This document shows positions 25,595 to 36,310 of a stretch of 64,000 bases of DNA, piece by piece (positions within the stretch are counted from its first letter, which is position 1; every line of letters begins with the position of its first letter). The notes under the pieces were generated by a model that searched no databases, was not told where the DNA came from, and was given only the letters and a program-made list of their open reading frames with translations. Source of the stretch: Aquila chrysaetos chrysaetos (lineage: Eukaryota; Chordata; Aves; Accipitriformes; Accipitridae); contig NC_044008.1 of the NCBI RefSeq assembly GCF_900496995.4, positions 930,001-994,000 on the forward strand. Direction: 5' to 3'. Both the position numbers and the translations under genes were made by a program.

Positions 25595-28540
25595 GGTGAG
25601 GCTTCACGGGGCTTTCGGTGCCTGGGAATTGCCAAGAGGGGACGGTTGCTGTCGTGAGGCCGGATAAATCAGCAGCGGTGTCCAGGGCTCAGCCACGTCC
25701 CCTGCCCACCTTCCTGTGAGAAGAAGGGGGAGCAATGGCAGAAATTCTGAGCAGAGGATGGAAACACTCGAAGGTATCTGGCTGCTTGGGGAGTCATTGC
25801 ACTCCAGGCACAGCAGATCAGAGGGACGCAGGCTTTAAAGTGCTCACGCAGCTGCAAGAGGCACTTGGGCTCTGAAGGGGCTGGGGAGATGCCGGCGATG
25901 CTGCCTGCGCTGCCTGTACCCAGCGGCCCCCGGCGTGCGGCACAGCTGGCTTGGCTGAGCCACATCCCGGCGCCTGCGTGCGCTCCCTCGGACAAGCCGT
26001 GGGGGACGGAGGGTTTCCCCATGCCCACCCCGCCGCGGCTGAGCGCCGGGGGTCTGCAGGGTGTCGGGGGGACGGGGGGCAGGAGGTGGCAGGAGCAGAG
26101 GAGGCAACAGGATCGGGAGCTCTGGGTTTGTGCGCAACAGCTTCGGTGCTGGTTCATGGGCCGTTTATCACCCACCGTAACCCTTCCTTGCTGCGTCTCC
26201 AGCGGCTGCAGGCACAAGTGCATGAGATCACCGCTTCCCCCTTGCTGGCAGCATTGCTGCCTCTCCGTGTATTTATTTATTTCAGAGGGAGGGTCTGGCC
26301 CTGCGCTCCCATTGCCCCGCTGTAAATCCAGAGCGGCTCAGCTGCAGCCGATGGCGTGGGGCTGGGTTTGCAGCACTGAGAGCCTAACCCAGCCAAGGAG
26401 AGCCTGGCAAGTGATAACCAGGTTAGCAGGAGCCTCTCCTTCGGTCGGAGACGCACCACCGCTCTGCCACCTCCGAAGATCAAGGCTGGCCTTACCCACA
26501 TGCATGCAGGCGCATTCCCAGAGCCCCTGCGCTTTTCCCCATCCCGAGCACTTCTGTCTGCCTCTCTCCCAATGTTCCCTCGCTCCAGATCCTGACCTAA
26601 GACAGCCCCACAGATTCAGACACTGCTGCCCCAGCTGCGGAACACCACCACTGCACCCAACACCCCCGGAGCAAGTCACGACGGGACCACGACGGGCTGG
26701 GAGCAGCCATTCCTCCTGGAGGAGATGACCCCGGTGGGAACCAGGGCCGGAGGGGCCCATCACCACCGGCTCATCCCTGGTGCCACCAGAGACACGGGAG
26801 ATTTCAGCCCCGTGGAATCGGGAGGAAAGGCAGGGCAGCTCCGAGTGCCAGGCATGGCAAAGGGGTGCTGCGGGGTCTGGGGCAGCACCCTGCCCCGTGA
26901 AATGGGGGAGAGGGGACATTTCCACAGGGATGCCGGTGCCATCCCTTCTCTCAAGGAAAACCCCGCTCCCCTTGCCGTCTGCTCAAGCAGAAACACTCGT
27001 GGTAATTAGTGAGCAGCACGCTGAGCCACAGAGGTGCCACACAGACCGACGGCTGCTGCTGCCAGCACTGCCTTGCCAAAGCCCAGCAGCCTGGCCGGCA
27101 ATCCTGGTTAACCTGGGATTTCACCTGAAACACCCCGAAAACTCCTGGACACCCCCAGCGTGGGGCTTTCCCTGCTACAGTCCCCAAATCCCACTGCAGC
27201 CTTGGCACTGCTTTCCTGCATCACTTGGGAACGTCATTTGGAGCCACAGACCCCGATTATGAAATTCAAGAAAAGCAAAATAAATCCAACAACGGGGACG
27301 ACTCAGCAGAATTCCTGCAGGTGAAAAGCAAATGTGCGGTTCGCCTGATCTTCCTCTCATTAGGAAAGGGATGGATCACCCCGGAGCAAAGCACACAAGG
27401 CTGCTCCACGAAGGAGGGAACAAATGGTACCGGCAGGACGCGTGTCCCCTCAGGGGCTGCCACTGCACCTCACCGGCATTCCCTGGCTTTGCCTCAGCGG
27501 AGGGCTTGGCCCCTGCTGTGCCAGGAAGCGACACAGGGATTTCTTTCCCCGTGGAGAAACGGGTGCGCTGGGAAAGCCAAGTGAGTTGTGAGCCCAAGGT
27601 CCCTCTCCGGTCCTGCTGAGGGATCTCGGAGGAGCGGTGAGTCTTTGTGCAGCGCGCAGAGGGAAGGCGAGGAGTAAACGAGATGGGAGTTGACTAGGCT
27701 AGACCTGAGCACATCATTCCTGGAGGAAGCCCAAAGCCTTCTCCCTGTTAAGGCACCTTCACCGCGCAGTTTCTAATGGCAATTGCTTCCCATGGCTGTA
27801 CAGGACAAGAAGTCACAACCCACCCCCCCCAACCCCTGCCCGAACCTGCCCAGTGCTACACCCCATGCGCATGCAAGCGCGAGTGGATGTCTTTGCACGC
27901 GTATCCATGCGTGCATGCGCATCCGAGCGCACCGACGTGTACGCACGCACTCCTTCCTCCGTGTGCGTCCGCTTTTGCCGGCTCCCATGCCGCCGCATCC
28001 GCGTGTACATGCGTGTGTCCATGCATGTATATATGCATCGGACTGAGGGGGTGCAAGGGGGAGGGGGGTTACCTGGAGAGCCACGAAGGAGCCGAACCGG
28101 CTCGTCCTGGAAGTCAACCGGGTGCTGGTGTCAGGGCGGGATGGCTGATGAGGGAGCGGGGCCGTGATGTCATGGGGCAGGAGGAAGAGGAGGATGGGGA
28201 GGAAGGGGGAGGCCCGATGGGGAATGAACGGCCTCGCCCAGCACAAGCCCGGCCCGGGGAGGTGGGGGGGGGGCTCCGTCGGGGCTCGGGGCCAGCTCGA
28301 CCGAGCCGTCCCTGAGCCCTGACGGAGCCCCCCCCTTCCCCGGGCCGGGCAGTGAGTCGGTACCGGTGTTACCGCCGGTATTTCAGCACTAGCTCCCGGT
28401 AGACAGCACCCCCCACCCTCCCCCGAGCATCCCGGGTAACCCCCGACGGAGCGTCCCCGGGGGGCTTTGCTCCCGCATCTCCCGCAAAGCAAACAAGGAC
28501 AGACATAGGTGCCATATGGTAAAGCGCTTGGGATTCAATC
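25595..28540. other. PAX4 upstream region, no recognised gene
   Basis: Directly 5' of PAX4 on its strand. It should contain the PAX4 leader and promoter, but I cannot place a TATA box or start site with confidence. Open frames are short and unconserved in appearance. Plus-strand 26270-26284 has a TATTTATTTATTT stretch. Nothing else is supported apart from the alternating tract at 27850-28045, listed separately. Confidence 0.45.
27850..28045. repeat. Alternating CG/CA/TG-rich tract upstream of PAX4
   Basis: About 200 bases rich in GCATGCGT, CACGCGTATCCATGCGTGC and ATGCATGTATATATGCAT-type alternating purine-pyrimidine runs, broken in the middle (27945-27995). It resembles the smaller tract in the PAX4 intron at 23560. 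Confidence 0.55.
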
Positions 28541-28915
28541 GTAAATCCAGATTTGCTTTTATGGCATTATTTTTTTAAAATTTTTTTTCTTGGGGGGGGA
28601 GTATTGAACAAAGAGAAGGCAGCCCGGGGTGGCTGGGCATTGCCCCAGTGTGCAACCCGAAGGGCCGGCACAGATGGCCCCCTTCTTCGGAGATAAAAAA
28701 AAAAAAAAAAACCCACGTTGTAAACCTTTCAAGTAAAATATTTGAAGAGCAAATATTAGCCAGCGAGGAGCTCTGCACCGCGGCCCTCCGCGCCCGGCCC
28801 CGCGAGTAATTGAGCGTTATTAGCACCCCGCTCCCGGCCCCCGCGCTCCGCGCACAACCGCCCGCCTTTGGAAAATACCATATGCTCCCAATTACACATT
28901 AACCACAACCCTCCG
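28541..28915. promoter_or_regulatory. AT-rich block with homeobox-type motifs at a CpG island edge, candidate enhancer
   Basis: Within strongly GC-rich DNA about 3 kb upstream of PAX4 this block is AT-rich. It contains TAAT/ATTA cores (GTAATTGAGCGTTATTAGC near 28806-28825, CCCAATTACACATTAACC near 28887-28904), AAATATT motifs (28736-28757) and AACCACAA, a RUNX-like core, at about 28902-28909. The neighbouring 28760-29440 is a CpG island. The mixture resembles conserved developmental enhancers, but only motif content supports this. Confidence 0.35.
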
Positions 28916-29444
28916 GGACCCGGGACCGGCCCCGGCCCCCGGGGAGCCGCCGCGTCGTCCCCCCCGGGCCGCCCCAGCCCGTTCCCCCCCCCCCCCCACA
29001 CATCCCGTACCCACCCCTGGCAACCGGGGCCGGGCTCCCGGTGGAGCGGAGAACGCTGGCAGCCGGGGCCGGACCCCCCCCACCATCCCTGCTCCGTCCC
29101 GGCTGCCGGGGAGCCCCGGGGGACCCCCCCGGGACGGGTGAGCCCCGTGCGTAACGCGGCACCGGAGAGCGGGGCTCGGCCCCGGGTCGGGGAGGCGGGG
29201 GGGGGCCCGCCGCCGCCGCCCCCCTCCCCGCCTCCCCGACCCGGGGCCGAGCCGGGGGGGGGTTGCGGGGAGGCCGGGGAGGCCCGGAGGAGGCCGGCGG
29301 ACCCCGGGGAAATTGGGAGCGGTGGGCACCGGGCGGTGCGTCCTCGGCGCGGGGTGGGCGCAGCGGGTGGAGCGGCAGCGGGGGACGGGGAACGGCCGGG
29401 GAGGGCACGGGGTGGGGGGGGGGAGGTCGGGGGGGTGAGGTGGG
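28916..29444. promoter_or_regulatory. CpG island of unknown target
   Basis: Very GC- and CpG-rich sequence with an inverted match: CGGCCCCGGGTCGGGGAGGCGG at about 29176-29197 pairs with CCGCCTCCCCGACCCGGGGC at about 29228-29247, able to form a strong hairpin. No start codon with a plausible gene follows on either strand. It could be a promoter of an unrecognised non-coding transcript or a GC-rich repeat flank. Confidence 0.35.
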
Positions 29445-30182
29445 GGAGTGGGGAGACAGGGAGATGGAGAGGTGGAGAGGTGGAAACATGGAGAGATGGA
29501 GAGGTGGAGAGATGGAGAGGTGGAGAGGTGGAAACATGGAGAGACAGGGAGATGGAGAGGTGGAAAAACGGAGAGGTGGAGAGATGGAAAAACGGAGAGG
29601 TGGAGAGATGGAAAAACAGAGAGGTGGAGAGATGGAGAGGTGGAGAGGTGGAGAGATGGGGAGATGGAGAGGTGGAGAGGTGGAAACATGGAGAGACAGG
29701 GAGATGGAGAGGTGGGGAGATGGAGAGATGGAAAAATGGAGAGGTGGAGAGATGGAGAGGTGGAGAGGTGGAGAGATGGGGAGATGGAGACACAGAGAGA
29801 CAGGGAGATGGAGAGGTGGAGAGATGGAGAGGTGGAGAGGTGGAGAGATGGAGAGGTGGAGAGATGGAGAGGTGGAGAGGTGGAGAGATGGAGAGGTGGA
29901 GAGATGGAGAGGTGGGAAACATGGAGAGTCAGGGAGATGGAGAGGTGGAGAGATGGAGAGATGGAGAGGTGGAGAGATGGAGAGGTGGAGAGATGGAGAG
30001 GTGGAAACATGGAGAGACAGGGAGATGGAGAGGTGGAGAGATGGAGAGGTGTAGTCATGGAGACATGGAGAGATGGAAAGACACAGTGATGGAGAGATGG
30101 TGAAATGGAGAGATAGAGAGATGGAGAGGCGAAGACATGGAGACATGGACAGGTGGAGACAGATATGGAGAGATGGAAAGAT
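29445..30182 (+). repeat. 8-bp satellite (RTGGAGAG), about 92 units, homopurine-rich strand
   Basis: About 740 bases that can be divided almost without slippage into 8-base units: ATGGAGAG, GTGGAGAG and variants GTGGAAAC, ATGGAAAA, ACGGAGAG, ACAGGGAG, ATGGGGAG. Variants recur in blocks (for example GTGGAAAC then ATGGAGAG then ACAGGGAG), which shows higher-order duplication of longer segments. The plus strand is nearly all purine with T only at position 2. No frame of the unit on either strand contains a stop, so long open frames appear in all six frames (plus: Met-Glu-Arg-Trp type; minus: Ser-Pro-Leu-His type). These are artefacts of the repeat and not genes. Confidence 0.95.
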
Positions 30183-31005
30183 GCATCAGGTCCCACCGTG
30201 CCATCTGCATTTCCTGCTTGCTTGCACGTCTCCTCCCATCCACCTTCATCTCAGGGAAGAGCTTTTTTGCAGACAATTCCTTTGTGGTGGGAGTGCAGCC
30301 AGTGCTGGTGTGCAGCGCAACGGGGTGGTCTGGGGGCAAGGATGGGCATGGCAGGATAGGGTTGGGCAGGAGCTGGGGGGGGGGGGCTGCCAGCCCCTCC
30401 TCTCCTGCCTTCCCCTGGGGCTGGGCAGGCCCCCTCTCTGCCAGGACCTGACGGTATGCGGGGGCCCTCAGTCAGGCTCTCCACATCCCCTGCTCCAGGA
30501 ACCCAATGTTGATCCCAGGACCTCAGCTTTGGTTTGGATCCGACTTCACGGATTTGCCCCTATGCAGCGGGTGGGGAGGGAGCGGGGTTTAAGGGTGCTG
30601 CCCGTGGGTGCTCAGCGGATGCATCTCTGCCAGCATGGGCAAGGGAGGAGCGGCAGCACGGAGGGCAGCTCCCTCCCTGCCTGCCCTCGCCTGCCCGAAG
30701 GACCAGGCGGTGCCTCCCTGGTGAGGAGCAAGTGGCAGATGCCCCGGTAGCCCCACCGGTAGCAGGTGCCGTGAGTGTCCAGCCGGGCTCCCGCTCGCCC
30801 GGCCGTGCGGTGCCATGACCGTGCCTCCAGCTGGGGCTCTGCGGCTGGCAGGTGGGACTCGGGCAGTGCCCTCACCGCAGTCAGTGCCAGCAGCCTTCGG
30901 GCAGCACCTTCCCACCATAGGGAGTGTAAATGAGAATGCCTGGGGAGGGGTTGGAGGAGGGAGTGCTGCCTGGGGAAAGGGGGGGGACGCCAGGGTGTCC
31001 TGGGG

Positions 31006-31259
31006 AAGGATTGGGATGCTGTGCTGCCCTCAGGCAGGAGAAGGACTGAGGACAGGGAGGACAGGACAGGGATGCTGAGCATCCCAGGGGCAGGATGGGC
31101 ATGCTGTGCTTCCTGGGACAGGATGGGGATGGTGTATGTCCCGGGAGAAGGGCAAGGATGCTGAGCATCCCAAGAGCAGGATGGGGATGCTGAGCATCCC
31201 CAGGGTAGGATGGGGTTGCTGTGCTTCCCAGGGGAAGGACAAGGATGCTGGGCTGCCTG
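31006..31259 (+). repeat. Minisatellite with units of about 29-34 bp
   Basis: Roughly eight degenerate units built on GGATGGGGATGCTGAGCATCCC followed by an AGGGCA-like spacer; several contain the short palindrome GGATGCTGAGCATCC. Units vary in length and sequence, so this is an old or fast-changing array. Confidence 0.75.
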
Positions 31260-31644
31260 GGTTTTCAGCAGCTGGCACATGTTGGTACTGGCCCAGTGGC
31301 CTGGGGACCTTGCTGGCTGATCACCTCCTGACTGTATGTGCCATCATATACCGTGGCAGCTGGTGGGCACCAAAGGGTCCCCTCTCACCAGCTCGTGATC
31401 ATCCCAGCTGCCAGGAGAGCTCTCTCCCTGGGACTCAGGAGTCCCAGGGCAGAGCTGCAGCAGCCAGCCAGGCAAATCCTGGGGGGATTTGCTGCTGCTT
31501 CTCACCACGTGTGAGTATGGCATGAGTGTGGCATGAGTGTGGTGAGGCTCCCCCTGTGCCCAGGGAACACCTTGTCCCTTGCAGGCAGATACTGCAGGTT
31601 TTTTAGGGTGCCCAAGGTGCTGCTTAGCGCAGAGGGAGACGGAG

Positions 31645-31715
31645 GACAAGGCAAGGCAAGGCGAAAGGTGAGAAGGCAGGAAGGCAGGCAGGAAGGCAGG
31701 CAGGAAAGAAGTCAG
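31645..31715 (+). repeat. AAGGC / GGCA simple repeat
   Basis: Low-complexity purine-rich tract of GGCAA and GGCAGGAA units. Confidence 0.7.
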
Positions 31716-34700
31716 ATGCAGGAAACCCAGGAGAGAGGATATTGTTGGGTATTTTCACACCATGTAAGCAGTGGCACAACATTCTTCTGCGCTTTCCTCT
31801 GGTGCAGGCTCCTCCGTCCCAGCCTGCACTCAGACACGTGGGCAGGGGCGTGTGGAAAAGCAGCAGCAGCTCAGGCCTCCGAAATCCCCTGTGGAGCCTC
31901 TGGAGCCTCGGTCCATCCCTGCAGCCGGCCCTGGGGACGCCCTCCCCAGCCTCCATCTGCGTGGCTGGGCAGCCAGGGGCACAGTGGTGCTGAGGATGGT
32001 CCCTGCTATCCGGCAGAGGAATAAGTCCAAACACATGGAAAAATTAGAAAATTAAGTACCTGGCCCCAGGAAAAGCATTCCTTTGCCAGGGGTAGATTTT
32101 TCCCCATCTCCCTGATAACAGGCAATTTTCTGCCTGGCGCATTTGCCCAGAGCAGATGTTTTGGCGTGGGATGCTCCTGGTGCGGTTTCTGAAGATGCCC
32201 AGAGATGGTTGGCAGGGCTGCCAGCGAGGCAGGCATGGTCTGGAGCAGAGGAGAGGTAATTTCTGCTTTCTCACAGTGTGCCCCATCCCTGCAAGCGGCT
32301 GCACCCTGGGGCAGACCTTGGGTCTCCCCGTATCTCCCCGCTTCTCCCCAGGGCCCTGAGGTGGAAGAGCAGCTCCGGGTCTGTGCTGGGACGCTGCCAG
32401 ACACGGAGCATTGCTGAGCGGCTTTGCGGGCAGGAGACCTGCCCAGGCTGCGGGGGAACTGCTGGGGACCTCTCGGCTGCCCATGGCCCCACCGGAGACC
32501 CTGGGAGCTTGCTGGGCTGCGGGCCTCTCCCCGAAACTGCCATCCTTCCAGCAGCCCCCTCCAGCCTCCCAGGGCTGTCAGACCCTCGGGGCTGCCGTGT
32601 CCCACGGGATCCCCTCTCAGAAGCGGCACTGGGCAGAGTCCGGCTCGCTGGCACGCAGGATGATTCCACTGCCCGCACTGAGCCGGCGCCTGGCTCTCCC
32701 AGGGGGGCACCCAGGTCCCCACTGCCACCACCGGCAAAAACGGGGGCATGCTGCGGGCACAGGGGGGCAGGGTGCAGAGATGAGCACAATCCTTCGGATG
32801 TCCCAAAGGGAGGGCATGTCCCAGGCAAGGTGCTGAGGTGCTAGTTTGGCACCTGCTCAGCAGTGAGGTGGTGTCTACCACGGCTGCTGGTGTGTTGGGG
32901 TGTTTGCATGGAATGGGGGTCCAGCCAAGCAGATCCATCATCTTAATTTTCATCTTCATCTTCATCTCCATCTCCTTTTTAAAGTAGATTTTGGCTCTGG
33001 CTGATGAAGACACCTGTGATGATATAGGGCAATTGGATTTCTGCAAGAAATTTGACTTAGTACGGCATGATGGATTGATTAAAACCTCTTGTTATGTGAA
33101 ATTAGGTGAGCGCACGTTAGGCAGATGAGAAGCTGGCTCCCGACTAATGGGAAACACTGTTTGTGGGGAGCCAGCCCACAGCAGAACAGCGCACTGGGAC
33201 CTGGGGGACCGGCCACAGCCACCAGCTTCGCATTTTCCGAGCAGTGGCATTTCCAGGTGACACTGGTGGCCTGTGCAGCGAAGGAGGAGGAGGATGGGTG
33301 CATGCACCCAGGACCGGGGCCACTGGTGACTGCCATGGGCCAGGGGTCAGCTGGGAAAGCAGAGCCCCTGAGGGTCACCCCAAACCCTGAGCTCTCGGGG
33401 CAGACGTGAACTCTGATGAGCGCTCATTAACCCATAATTACAATAAAACATAATTGCAGACGGCTGGGCATTGCTGAGCTCTCCCTACCCAGGAAAGAGA
33501 TTCCTCTGTGCCCCTGCCAGCCGGATTTGGGGCGTTTAACTGGAGGACGCTCAGCAGCTGGAGGACGGAGCCAGGGCAAGGGTCCTGCCCTGTCCTGGGA
33601 CCTGCCTGGGGCTTGGGGAGCTCCCTGGGGAGATGCAGCCCAAGAGCAAAGTGGGTGACAGTGGGGCCTTGAGGACGTGCTTTCGGGGACGTTCTCTCCC
33701 CACATCTCCCGTGCTGTGCTGGTGGGAGGAACGGGGACAGACAGCCCTGCCCAGCACGGCTGTGGCTCGGGGCAGAGCAGCTCTGCACAGTGGGTCTGAG
33801 CCGCTGTCAGTGGGTCCGGGGCTGAACAGAGACTTAGGGACCGGTTCCCCTCCCAAACTCTCATCCTTGATCCCACCAGAGATGTCCGGAAGGTTTTTCC
33901 TCCTTTGGGAGCTGGTAGTGGGCTGGAGACAGCCTCAGTCTGGGGAGTGATGAGCAGCTTCCCTGCCCAGGAGCATGGGTGATGCTCATCAGCGCTAACG
34001 AGCTGGAGCAGGGAGCGATGGCCCCTCGGCCCCTGCACTGGGAGATCTGTGCTGGCATCAGGTACCTGGGCTTGCAGCAAGGAAATGGGAACGTGCTGGG
34101 GTTTGGGGTCTCGGAGCGCGTGGCTGGGAAGGGACACGGGAGAGTAAATGGGACCCCGCAGGGACAAGGGACGAGGAGCTGGGAGGACGGAGGGGACCAG
34201 CTCTCTGCAAGCAGAGCTTGCAGTCATTAATAGTGCCATCGACACTGCACGGGAACAGGGACACAGAGGGAGCGGAATTGGGAATGCAATTGTTACATGA
34301 GATTTTTAGCAGCAAGATATTCACTCGCTAGCAAACGGCCGTTGCTCATGCCTGGGGTTTTGTCCAGCATTTGGCAAGCAGCTTCATTCCCCAGGTACAA
34401 TTGGTGGCAGAGGGAGCGGGAGGGGCAGAGCCCCCCGTCCCGTGCAGACCGCCTGCCGTCTGTGCAAAACGAATGAAGCACCAGGAGATCATTAGTGCTG
34501 TCGCAAGGCTGCGCACCTGGTATTGACGCTCAAGATAACAGGCTTTGGAGCGTGCTTGAGAATTGCTTACCATCCTCGGCAAGAGGAGACCACGTCGTTA
34601 AGGTCCTCTGATGCCCAGTTACTGTTTTTTCCCCCTCCTCATCCCAGCTGAGAGCCACTGCCACGCTGGTCCCAGGGGTTGTGGTCGGGAAGGGCTGAGC

Positions 34701-35829
34701 ATCACCCACCACGGTGGGTGCTCTCTGGCCAACGAGGATGATGGCACCAGGGGGGTCCCATGCAAAGCGCCGGGATGCTCTGAGATGGGGCTGGGGGGGT
34801 GAAGTGCAGCTCCCCTGGGATGGCAGGGCCATGGGGGACCTTGAGCCACCAGGCATTTCCAGGAGGAGATGAGCGCGGACTGGAAAGCCCTAATGGGAGA
34901 AGCGGCCCTGGGAGATGAGGGAGTAGAGGACAAGGCTCACGTCCAGCCCTGCTGATGGCTGGCTGCGTTGATGGGTTGGACGGGGAATTGGTGCGCTGCA
35001 GGGTCATGCTGGGGGTCAGCACAGGGCCCCTGGCACTGCTGGGGGCAGGGGGAGACCCCCTTTAACCAGCAGCAGAGCAGCCTTTGCCTCCACGGTTCCT
35101 ACAAGAGCCAGGTACGTGCCCGCAAGCCTCATCCTGCATTGCAGGGGATGCATTTCAGACCACCAACGGGCTTGCTCAGGAGGCTGGAAACCCCTGGGGC
35201 TCCTCAGGGAGCTCACACCCCATGCCCACCCGTGTGTGGCTGCATGGTCCCCAGCCAGGTCCCTTCTGGCACCCAGTGTCGCAGCGATGCACCCAGCCCA
35301 TGCACTGCTGGGGGTCCGCGGGGGGCTCCGCTGGGATTTGCACGCAGGAGCCTGGGAATAGTGACCGGCCCCTTCCCGCAGCCTCGTGCCTCGGCACGCC
35401 GGCCAGCCCCACTCTGGCACCCATGGTGCTGAGCTGCTGTGCCAGCAGCTGGCTGGCACCGCTGCCCTGGGGCTCGGACGCTTCTCAGCCGCACCGCCTC
35501 CAGCCCGATTACTTGCAAAATGCATCACTCTGCATTGTATTAAAATGTCAGCGCTTGACACGAAATATTGATGGGCTCTGCATCGAAATACAGCCCGGGT
35601 GCTCCCCCTGGCACGTGAAGGACACGGTGACAGCACCGGGAAGCCCTGGGGTGCGGAGCAGGGCCGGAGCATCAGTGCAGAGCTGCACCAGCATTGGGAT
35701 GGCCAGGCAGCAGCGACGAGGGCAGGTCGCTCCCTGGGGACCCTGATTCCCACCCAAGCTGAGTGCTGGCAAGAGTGGGTCTTGGGTCTCTTCTGACCGT
35801 GTTGGCAGCCCAGCGAGGTGGTACAGAGA

Positions 35830-35967
35830 CCCTGCAGCGATGGATGGGACCTCAAATCCCATGGTGGTACTGAAACCCTGCAGTGATGGATGGGACCTCA
35901 AATCCCACGGTGGTACTGAAACCCTGCAGTGATGGATGGGACCTCAAATCCCACAGTGGTACCGAAG
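35830..35967 (+). repeat. 46-bp tandem repeat, three copies
   Basis: Three consecutive copies of a 46-bp unit starting CCCTGCAGTGATGGATGGGA and ending GTGGTACTGAAA (starts at about 35830, 35876 and 35922). They differ at only a few bases, so the duplication is recent. Confidence 0.85.
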
Positions 35968-36169
35968 CTGGGTGCTGCAGCAGGTTGGGGACGGTTCAGT
36001 TACCCCAGAGTGATCCCGCCGGCTTTCCCCTCCTCTTTGTAGCTCCTTTCTACGTGTCTGAGGCTGTTTTGTGTCTTTCTGGGCTTTCTGCAGCAGTTGA
36101 CCCTGTTCCTCACCGAGCACCAGGGATGGCTGGAAGAAAATCCTTTCTTTTCTCCTCCAGAAAGCACAC

Positions 36170-36310
36170 ATGAAAGTTAAAAGCCCAGATGAGTCAGCCA
36201 ACCAAGAAAACCTACTTTATCTTAGCATTCCCACCTACATTTTAACTTTCTTTTCTATCAAAAAGATGATTATTAAAATATTCTGGCTAAAAGAGGCAAT
36301 CTTGGGACTT
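36170..36310. promoter_or_regulatory. AT-rich island with AP-1/MAF-like site, candidate regulatory element
   Basis: Low-GC block in a GC-rich region with TGAGTCA at 36190-36196 (followed by GCCA, a partial MAF response element), GATTATTAAAATATT near 36267-36281 and TATCAAAAAGATGATTA. Motif content only; no expression evidence can be had from sequence. Confidence 0.25.

Noticed and set aside
28756-30196. Open frames of over 200 to 434 residues on both strands with Met-Glu-Arg-Trp or Ser-Pro-Leu-His repeats
   Set aside because: They are produced by the stop-free 8-bp satellite, are open in every frame, and lack any splice or conserved flank.
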